Source: Candidatus Rokuibacteriota bacterium
Lineage (GTDB): Bacteria; Methylomirabilota; Methylomirabilia; Rokubacteriales; CSP1-6
Direction: 5' to 3'
Length of the DNA stretch: 7,255 bases
NCBI GenBank assembly: GCA_003220195.1
Contig: QHRT01000317.1
Location: 1-7,255, forward strand
Positions 1-6,070 of the stretch are shown one piece after another. Numbering within the stretch: position 1 is the first letter of the stretch; the number at the start of each line of letters is the position of its first letter. The position numbers and the translations under genes were made by a program. A model generated the notes under the pieces. That model was not told the DNA's origin and made no database searches. It worked only from the letters and a program-made list of their open reading frames with translations.

Positions 1-283
1 GCGGACGCTCAGACCGATGGACACGGGGACGATCATCAGCTCCGTGCGAAAGACGCATCGCGCCGTCGTGGTCGAGGCCGGGGCCGGGTTCGCCGGCATG
101 GGCTCGGAGATCGCGTCGTTCATCACGGAGCAGGCGTTCGACGACCTCGACGCGCCCGTCGAGCGCGTCACCGGCGCCAACGCGCCGATGCCCTACGCGC
201 GGAATCTCGAGCGAGCCAAGACGCCGACGAAGGAGCGGATCGTCGCCGCTATCCGGCGCGTCTGCTACGAGAACGGGAGCTGA
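1..283 (+). CDS. pdhB: 2-oxoacid (pyruvate) dehydrogenase E1 component beta subunit, 3' end
   Basis: This is the last 93 residues of an E1 beta subunit, read in frame from base 2; the 5' part lies outside the window. E1 alpha/beta is the thiamine-diphosphate enzyme that decarboxylates the 2-oxoacid and passes the acyl group to the lipoyl arm of E2. What is visible is the C-terminal transketolase-like domain: RTLRPMDTGTI, VVVEAGAGFAGMGSEIA, EQAFDDLDAPVERVTG and the family's closing motif MPYARNLE. The protein ends with the normal helix and a TGA stop. The E2 gene starts 2 nt later, so the two are co-transcribed and probably translationally coupled. Pyruvate is the likeliest substrate because E2 and E3 follow directly, but a branched-chain or acetoin dehydrogenase E1 beta has a very similar C-terminus and cannot be excluded from this fragment. 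Confidence 0.9.
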   Translation, partial: RTLRPMDTGTIISSVRKTHRAVVVEAGAGFAGMGSEIASFITEQAFDDLDAPVERVTGANAPMPYARNLERAKTPTKERIVAAIRRVCYENGS

Positions 284-285
284 CC

Positions 286-1655
286 GTGGCGGTCACGAAG
301 GTCGTGATGCCGAAGCTCTCCGAGCAGATGGAGAGCGGCAAGGTCATCAAGTGGCTCAAGAACGAGGGGGATCGCATCCAGGGCGGCGACATCCTGGCGG
401 AGGTCGAGACCGACAAGGCCGACGTCGAGATGGAAGCGTTCGGCGCCGGCGTGCTCCGAAAGATCCTGGTGCCCGCGGGGACGAGCGCCCCGGTCGGCAG
501 CTTGATCGGGGTCATCGCCGAGCCGAACGAACGGCCGCGGCGCCCGCAGTCCCGTCGGCGCAGCCCGCGCCCGCCGGCGCGACCTCAGAGCGCCCCGCGG
601 CGGTGCCGCCACAACCCAGAAGCGAAGATTTCGCGACCAAGCAGCCGGCTTCTGCGTCGAGGCCCGAAGCCCCACGCGTGACGCCACCCGCTGCGCCGCC
701 GCCCGCGCCGGCTCCTCCGGCTCGACCCACCCGTGTGTCCGCGACTGCTCCCGCTCTCGTGTCTCCCGAGCGCGTCGCGACGGGAGTCGGTCGCGTGAAA
801 GCGTCCCCGCTGGCTCGCAAGATCGCCGCGCAGGCGGGCGTCGATCTCCGACTGCTGCAGGGGAGTGGCCCGGGCGGACGCATCATCCGTCGCGACGTCG
901 AGACTGCCGCGGCAACGCCGGGCGCCGCCGCGGCGGCCGTGGCGATACCGGCGACGCGACAACCTGGCGTCGACGAATACGAAGACATGGCGCTCACGCC
1001 GATGCGCGCCGCGATCGCGCGCCGGATGCCGCTCGCCAAAGCTCCCGTGCCGCACTTCTACGTGACGTCGGAAGTCGCGATGGACCGCGCGTGGCAGCTC
1101 AGAGAAGAGCTGAACGCGCTCGAAGGACAGCCCAGGATCTCCGTGAACGATCTCGTCGTCCGCGCCGTCGCGCTGGCGCTCATGCAGCATCCGGGCGTGA
1201 ACGCGTCGTTCCAGGGAGACGCGGTGCGCGTCTACCATCGCGCGCACGTCGGCATTGCGGTCGCGCTCGACGACGGCCTGATCACGCCGGTCTTGCGGGA
1301 CGCGCAGGCGAAATCCCTGGCCGAGATCGCCGTCGAATCCCGTGACCTGGCCGAGCGCGCGCGGGCGCGGAAGCTCCGCGTGAACGAGCTCAGCGGCGCG
1401 ACGTTCTCGATCTCGAACCTCGGCATGTTCGACGTCACGGAGTTCTCCGCGATCATCAATCCGCCGGAAGGGGCGATCCTCGCGGTCGGCGCCGTGCGTC
1501 GCGTTCCGGTCGTCACGGACGCCGGTGTCGACGTCGGCCGCCGCCTGCTGGCGACGCTGTCCTGCGACCATCGCGTGATGGACGGCGCCATGGGCGCGCG
1601 CTTCCTCCAGGACGTGAAGCGTCTCCTGGAGGAGCCGCTGCGGCTGCTCGTGTAG
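286..1655 (+). CDS. pdhC: Dihydrolipoamide acyltransferase E2 of the 2-oxoacid dehydrogenase complex, frameshifted
   Basis: E2 is the core of the complex and moves the acyl group from E1 to CoA on a swinging lipoyl arm. The GTG start at 286 has a good GGGAG ribosome site at 275-279. Residues 1-80 are a biotinyl/lipoyl domain (VVMPKLSEQMESGKV) with the lipoyl lysine in ETDKADVEM (K44, codon 415-417). A Pro/Ala-rich linker follows, then the E3-binding domain from 795 (ASPLARKIAAQAGVDL, GSGPGGRIIRRDV). The catalytic acyltransferase domain runs from about 985 to the end, with VPHFYVTSEV, SISNLGMFDV and the catalytic motif CDHRVMDGA (His codon 1569-1571). The lipoyl domain and the rest lie in different frames: the first frame stops at 679-681, and the linker continues one base back. 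Restoring one base near 531 would give about 456 residues, a normal E2 length. As written the gene yields only a 131-residue lipoyl protein, so it is either a true mutation or a sequence error. Confidence 0.88.
526..540 (+). other. Apparent one-base frameshift in the E2 gene
   Basis: The E2 lipoyl domain reads well up to IAEPNE (ending at 531). It then turns into an Arg/Pro-rich run (RPRRPQSRRR) that does not look like an E2 linker. The frame starting one base earlier becomes a typical linker at once: TAAAPAVPSAQPAPAG from 531. One missing base between about 529 and 537 explains both sides. Both frames are open from 351 to 681, so the position rests on composition, not on a stop codon. I see no slippery heptamer that would suggest programmed slippage. 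Confidence 0.8.
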
Positions 1656-1658
1656 ATC

Positions 1659-3014
1659 ATGGCCACGCAGTCGTTCGATCTCGTCGTCGTCGGCACCGGG
1701 CCTGGCGGGTACGTCGCCGCGATCCGCGCCGCGCAGCTCGGGCTCTCCGTCGCGACGGTGGAAGACGATCGACCGGGCGGCGTGTGTCTGAACTGGGGGT
1801 GCATTCCGACGAAGGCGCTCCTGCGCAACGCCGAGGTGCTCCATCTCGTCAACCGCGCGGAGGATTTCGGGATTCGTGTGTCCGGCGCGGAAGCGGACTA
1901 TGCCGCGGCGGTGAAACGCAGCCGCACCGTCGCCGACCGCATGGCGAAGGGCGTCGAGTTCCTGTTCCGGAAGAACAAGATCACGCTCTTTTCCGGCCGC
2001 GGGAGGCTCGTCTCACCGACCGCGGTCGAGGTCGCCGGCGCGACGGGCACCGAGAGACTCGAGGCGCGCGCGGTGATCATCGCGACCGGCTCGACGCCGA
2101 AGTCGTTGCCCGGGGTCACGATCGACGAGGTGAAGGTCATCTCCTCGAACGGCGCCGTGCGCAACGAAACGCGGCTTCGCTCGATCATCGTGATCGGCGC
2201 CGGCGCGGTGGGCGTGGAGTTTGCCGACGTCTTCGCGGAGTACGGCGCGGAGGTCACGATGCTCGAGGCGCTGCCGCGCGTCGTGCCGATCGAGGACGAC
2301 GAGGTCTCCGCCCAGCTTGCGCGGTCGCTGTCACGCCGGAAGATCGCGATCAAGACCGGCGTCAAGGTCGGCGCGGTGAAGCCGGGCTCGGGCGATCTCA
2401 CCGCCGAGGTCGTGTTGATGGCCGTCGGACGAGCGGCGCGCACCGACGGTCTCGGCCTCGACGCGCTCGGCGTGACGCTCGAGCGCGGATTCGTGAAGGT
2501 CTCGCCGCGCATGGAGACGTCGGTGAAGGGCCTCTACGCGATCGGCGACGTCGCGGGCCCGCCACTCCTGGCGCACAAGGCGATGGCGGAGGGCGTGGTC
2601 GCCGCGGAAGCGATTGCCGGCCGTGACCCTCGTCCGCTCGACTACCTGAACGTGCCGTCGTGCACGTACTGCCGGCCGCAGATCGCGTCGATCGGGCTCA
2701 CGGAGGCGCGCGCGCGGCAGAACGGCCGTGAGATCTCGATCGGGAAGTTCCCGTTCACCGCGAGCGGCAAGGCCGTCGCGCTCGGCGAGACCGACGGGTT
2801 CGTGAAGGTCGTGGCCGACAAGGCGACGGGCGAGATCGTCGGCGTGCACATCATCGGGCCCGAGGCGACGGAGATCATCCACGAGTTCGCGGTCGGCCGC
2901 ACGCTGGAAGCGACGGTCGAGGAGATCGTGCACACGATCCACGCGCACCCGACCTTGTCCGAGGCGGCGCTGGAGGCCACGCTCGCGGCGATCGGCCAGG
3001 CGATCCACATTTGA
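1659..3014 (+). CDS. lpdA: Dihydrolipoamide dehydrogenase (E3)
   Basis: This FAD flavoprotein reoxidises the dihydrolipoyl arm of E2 and reduces NAD+, in the cytoplasm, as the third enzyme of the complex. It has 451 residues. The N-terminal FAD site is VVGTGPGGYVAAIRAAQLG (from residue 10), and the redox disulfide is C43/C48 in VCLNWGCIPTK. The NAD-binding Rossmann motif is GAGAVGVEFADVFAEYG (from G180), and the second FAD motif is AIGDVAG (D297). The dimerisation domain ends with the catalytic pair H430/E435 in HAHPTLSEA. All catalytic residues are present. ATG 1659 lies 3 nt after the E2 stop; an obvious ribosome site at normal spacing is lacking, which fits coupled translation. Oddity: the NAD domain is about 14 residues short between TGVKV (233-237) and VLMAVGR (252-258) compared with E. 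coli Lpd. Family membership is certain; that it serves pyruvate dehydrogenase follows from position. Confidence 0.96.
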   Translation: MATQSFDLVVVGTGPGGYVAAIRAAQLGLSVATVEDDRPGGVCLNWGCIPTKALLRNAEVLHLVNRAEDFGIRVSGAEADYAAAVKRSRTVADRMAKGVEFLFRKNKITLFSGRGRLVSPTAVEVAGATGTERLEARAVIIATGSTPKSLPGVTIDEVKVISSNGAVRNETRLRSIIVIGAGAVGVEFADVFAEYGAEVTMLEALPRVVPIEDDEVSAQLARSLSRRKIAIKTGVKVGAVKPGSGDLTAEVVLMAVGRAARTDGLGLDALGVTLERGFVKVSPRMETSVKGLYAIGDVAGPPLLAHKAMAEGVVAAEAIAGRDPRPLDYLNVPSCTYCRPQIASIGLTEARARQNGREISIGKFPFTASGKAVALGETDGFVKVVADKATGEIVGVHIIGPEATEIIHEFAVGRTLEATVEEIVHTIHAHPTLSEAALEATLAAIGQAIHI

Positions 3015-3286
3015 AGCTCGCGGCGCTCCTGCTCGTGGCGATCGTGGCGCTGGCGTGGTTCACCGCGGCCGCGATCGTTCCCGATCCGACGTGGATCGGC
3101 GGTCTCTACGACGGCGCGGACGGCGACGAGGCCGCCGCGCTCGTGTGGGAACGAGCGCACGCCACGGCACCCGGTGTCGTCGCGGTCGTTCCGATCACCC
3201 GGATTGCGCTCGTCTCGCCCGGCCCGCTTGCGCTCGCGCCGTGCTGCGTGACCGCAGCGTCGGCGTCTCGCGCACCCCCCGCCTGA
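3011..3286 (+). CDS. Small membrane-anchored protein of unknown function
   Basis: A 91-residue reading frame starts at TTG 3011 and overlaps the lpdA stop by 4 nt (TTGA). I do not recognise a named family. The N-terminus (residues 1-22: MKLAALLLVAIVALAWFTAA) is a Lys followed by a hydrophobic stretch, so it is a signal peptide or a single membrane anchor. The mature part has IVPDPTWIGGLYDGADGDEAAALVWE, then a hydrophobic segment around residues 55-80 (VVAVVPITRIALVSPGPLALAP) and a Cys-Cys pair near the end. Codons favour G or C in the third position like the neighbours, and the overlap implies translation coupled to lpdA; both support a real gene. It probably belongs to the tail of the operon. 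Nothing in it suggests an enzymatic role in the dehydrogenase complex. The TTG start is the weakest point. Confidence 0.55.
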   Translation: MKLAALLLVAIVALAWFTAAAIVPDPTWIGGLYDGADGDEAAALVWERAHATAPGVVAVVPITRIALVSPGPLALAPCCVTAASASRAPPA

Positions 3287-3348
3287 CCCTTCCCTCCACA
3301 CGTTTTCCCGACGCCGGCTCCGCGCAAGCGGCAATCGGCCGTCCTGAT

Positions 3349-3409
3349 GTCGACGCACGAACGTCGAAGCGCCACGGTCGAAGCGCCACGGTCGAGGCGC
3401 CAATGTCGA
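3349..3409. repeat. 14-bp tandem repeat, three clear copies with degenerate flanks
   Basis: Two identical copies of GTCGAAGCGCCACG (3363-3376 and 3377-3390) are followed by GTCGAGGCGCCAAT (3391-3404) and a partial GTCGA (3405-3409). The preceding 14 bases (3349-3362, GTCGACGCACGAAC) are in register and look like a decayed copy. The array fills most of the gap between the small membrane-protein gene and tatA and ends just before the tatA ribosome site. A period of 14 is not a multiple of three, which argues against a coding role. Confidence 0.85.
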
Positions 3410-3415
3410 TGGGCT

Positions 3416-3423
3416 GGAAGGAG
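3416..3423 (+). promoter_or_regulatory. Strong ribosome binding site of tatA
   Basis: GGAAGGAG lies 8 nt before ATG 3432, close to the ideal Shine-Dalgarno sequence and spacing. It fixes the start of the short tatA gene and is the best ribosome site in the window. Confidence 0.8.
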
Positions 3424-3431
3424 AGACGAAG

Positions 3432-3602
3432 ATGTTCGGTCTCGGAAGTCAGGAAGTTCTCGTGGTGCTCGTGATCGCGCTGGTGATGTTCGGCGGCAGC
3501 AAGCTGCCGGAGGTCGCCCGGTCACTCGGCCGCTCGATCCAGGAATTCAAGAAGGGCTTGCACGAACCGCCCGACGACGAACGCGATCCGCCCAGGCCTT
3601 GA
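3432..3602 (+). CDS. tatA: Sec-independent protein translocase subunit TatA (TatA/E family)
   Basis: This 56-residue protein is easily missed because of its size. TatA oligomers form the transport path of the twin-arginine translocase, which moves folded, often cofactor-bearing proteins across the inner membrane. The sequence has the family plan in order. A short periplasmic N-terminus carries an acidic residue at position 8 (MFGLGSQE). A single membrane helix follows at about residues 9-20 (VLVVLVIALVMF). Next come the hinge FGG and an amphipathic helix with KLPEVARSLGRSIQEFKKGL. A very short charged tail rich in Asp/Glu/Arg/Pro ends it. The family's hinge motif is normally FG followed by P or T and K; here it is FGGSKLPE, slightly unusual. 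The short tail favours TatA over TatB. No tatB or tatC is in view, so the partners must be encoded elsewhere. It may be read through from the dehydrogenase operon or have its own start in 3287-3415, where I see no clear promoter. Confidence 0.92.
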   Translation: MFGLGSQEVLVVLVIALVMFGGSKLPEVARSLGRSIQEFKKGLHEPPDDERDPPRP

Positions 3603-3612
3603 GCGACGGCAC

Positions 3613-3635
3613 GCCCGGCACGATCTCGTCCGGGC
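3613..3635 (+). terminator. Hairpin just after tatA, possible terminator
   Basis: GCCCGG (3613-3618) pairs with CCGGGC (3630-3635), and the stem continues inside as ACGA/TCGT (3620-3623 with 3626-3629) with one bulged C. It begins 11 nt after the tatA stop. No T-run follows, so it is not a textbook intrinsic terminator; it could still stop or stabilise the 3' end in a GC-rich genome. Confidence 0.4.
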
Positions 3636-3648
3636 GCTGAAGGAACCT

Positions 3649-3692
3649 GGCGTCAGGCCGGCGACCGGTCAGCCGGCCGGCGGCCTGACGCC
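3649..3692. terminator. Long inverted repeat between convergent genes, possible two-way terminator
   Basis: GGCGTCAGGCCG (3649-3660) and CGGCCTGACGCC (3681-3692) are perfect 12-bp arms around a 20-nt loop. An alternative shorter pairing exists inside (GGCCGGC 3656-3662 with GCCGGCC 3672-3678). It sits 28 nt before the stop of the convergent minus-strand gene, the place expected for a shared terminator. There is no T-run on either side. Confidence 0.5.
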
Positions 3693-3720
3693 CAGACGAG
3701 GTCGGCGACGAGGACCTCGC

Positions 3721-4035
3721 TCAGACGCGCGGGTCCGATGCGCCGCGCCGGATCTCGTCTCGCATGGCGTCCTTGCCGGCCTCGAACGCGCTCATCAACC
3801 GCTGCGTCTGCTCCTCGAACAATTCGCGGCTCTTGTCGAGCCACTCGCCGGCACGTCCCTGCGCGTCCCCGGCGAGCTCTTGCGCGCGCCGAGCCAGCTC
3901 TTCGCTCTTTTCGCTGAGGAAATCACGGGTCTCCTGTCCGGTCCGGGGGGCCATCAGGAGCGCGCCGGCGGCGCCGAGCGCCGCGCCGAACAAGAACCAG
4001 CCGAGGTGTGCCGAGTCGCCATGAGCGTTAGCCAT
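3721..4035 (-). CDS. YtxH-like small membrane-anchored protein
   Basis: A 104-residue protein reads MANAHGDSAHLGWFLFGAALGA onward. One short hydrophobic helix spans about residues 11-28 and is rich in Gly and Ala. It is followed at once by LMAPRTGQETRDFL, the signature junction of YtxH-domain proteins. The rest (about 40-95) is a charged, Ala-rich helix likely to form a coiled coil (SEKSEELARRAQELAGDAQ, EEQTQRLMSAFEAGKD). YtxH proteins are linked to general stress in Bacillus, but their molecular job is unknown. I chose ATG 4035 because GGGAGG (4041-4046 on this strand) lies 5 nt upstream; a longer frame opens at 4077 but would overlap the previous gene by 50 nt. With this start the gene overlaps the upstream DUF948-like gene by 8 nt, so the two are coupled. 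It ends convergently toward tatA. Confidence 0.85.
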   Translation of the reverse strand: MANAHGDSAHLGWFLFGAALGAAGALLMAPRTGQETRDFLSEKSEELARRAQELAGDAQGRAGEWLDKSRELFEEQTQRLMSAFEAGKDAMRDEIRRGASDPRV

Positions 4036-4420
4036 GCTGGCCTCCCTGTCCCCTTCGGAGACGCTGGACGAAGACATCGAGCCCCTTCCGGATGCCGACC
4101 GCCAGGCTCACCAGCTGCCCGGCCCGCGTGATGCCGGCGACGGCGGTGACGATGCGGAAGACGCCGTCGGCGACGTCGTGAACCCGCTCGGTCACCGCCT
4201 CGACGCGCTTCATCTCGCGGTTCGCCTCGCGGGTGAAGGTCCGCACGTCGTCCATCAGCGCGCGCGTCTCGGTCACCAGCGGGCGAACTTCCTGCTCGAG
4301 GATACCAAGGAGCGATTCGGTTCGCAGGGCGACGCGCCTGAGCGCCAGGAGCACGGCGACGAGCGCCACGGTAAGCCCCACAACGCACGCCACCAGGACT
4401 GCGACGACCCAGGGAGACAT
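4028..4420 (-). CDS. DUF948-like membrane-anchored helical protein
   Basis: This 130-residue protein has an N-terminal membrane helix (about residues 4-27, VVAVLVACVVGLTVALVAVLLAL). A long predicted coiled-coil region follows: LGILEQEVRPLVTETRALMDDVRTFTREANREMKRVEAVTERVHDVADGV. The tail is TAVAGITRAGQLVSLAVGIRKGLDVFVQRLRRG. This is the layout of DUF948 (YtxG-type) proteins, which are commonly encoded beside YtxH proteins, as here. The function is unknown; a role at the envelope is inferred from the anchor and coiled coil. The start ATG 4420 has no Shine-Dalgarno sequence. A good promoter lies so close upstream (-10 at 4434-4429) that the mRNA would begin within a few bases of the start codon. 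It is the first gene of a two-gene minus-strand operon. Confidence 0.82.
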   Translation of the reverse strand: MSPWVVAVLVACVVGLTVALVAVLLALRRVALRTESLLGILEQEVRPLVTETRALMDDVRTFTREANREMKRVEAVTERVHDVADGVFRIVTAVAGITRAGQLVSLAVGIRKGLDVFVQRLRRGQGGQHG

Positions 4421-4428
4421 GGCGGCGA

Positions 4429-4458
4429 ATTATGGCGGCGACGAGCCGGGAAAGTCAA
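4429..4458 (-). promoter_or_regulatory. Sigma-70-type promoter for the DUF948/YtxH pair
   Basis: On the minus strand, TTGACT (4458-4453) is followed by an 18-bp spacer and CATAAT (4434-4429), each one base from consensus. Transcription would start near 4422, about 2 nt before ATG 4420, giving an almost leaderless message. This agrees with the missing ribosome site. Confidence 0.65.
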
Positions 4459-4476
4459 TGAATCCGTTGACTTTCC
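4449..4476. promoter_or_regulatory. Perfect inverted repeat covering both -35 boxes, possible operator
   Basis: GGAAAGTCAA (4449-4458) and TTGACTTTCC (4467-4476) are exact 10-bp arms separated by 8 nt. Each arm contains the -35 box of one of the two divergent promoters and extends 3-4 bp further. The shape is that of a site for a dimeric regulator that could control both directions at once. The regulator is not in the window. Confidence 0.5.
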
Positions 4477-4496
4477 GAAAATCGCGTCCCTATAAT
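4467..4496 (+). promoter_or_regulatory. Sigma-70-type promoter for the carboxylase/mutase operon
   Basis: TTGACT (4467-4472), an 18-bp spacer and a perfect TATAAT (4491-4496) form the strongest promoter in the window. Transcription should start near 4503, leaving only about 10 nt before ATG 4513. No Shine-Dalgarno sequence is present in that leader. Confidence 0.8.
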
Positions 4497-4512
4497 CCGA
4501 CCGGCTCGCTGC

Positions 4513-6063
<1,551 letters not shown>

Positions 6064-6070
6064 GCCTCCC

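Noticed and set aside
526..540. Programmed ribosomal frameshifting in E2
   Set aside because: There is no slippery heptamer or poly-A/T run at the junction and E2 genes are not known to use frameshifting; a mutation or sequence error is simpler.
585..1844. Open frame of 419 codons on the minus strand across E2 and the start of E3
   Set aside because: It is antisense to two recognised genes, extremely Arg-rich, and has no domain.
2642..3403. Minus-strand open frame running through the end of lpdA, the small gene and the 14-bp repeat
   Set aside because: Most of it is antisense to lpdA. The part over the repeat translates the repeat into Trp-Arg-Phe-Asp-type runs, with no sign of a real protein.
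3349..3409. Repeat array as a CRISPR
   Set aside because: The units are 14 bp, directly adjacent with no spacers, and no cas gene is present.
4036..4077. Earlier ATG (4077) for the YtxH-like gene
   Set aside because: It would add 14 residues (MSSSSVSEGDREAS) and overlap the previous gene by 50 nt. ATG 4035 has a strong ribosome site and the added residues are not typical of the family.
4034..4495. Plus-strand open frame of 153 codons opposite the DUF948-like gene
   Set aside because: The minus-strand frame has a membrane helix, coiled coil, operon overlap and promoter; this one has none of these and runs through the divergent promoter region.
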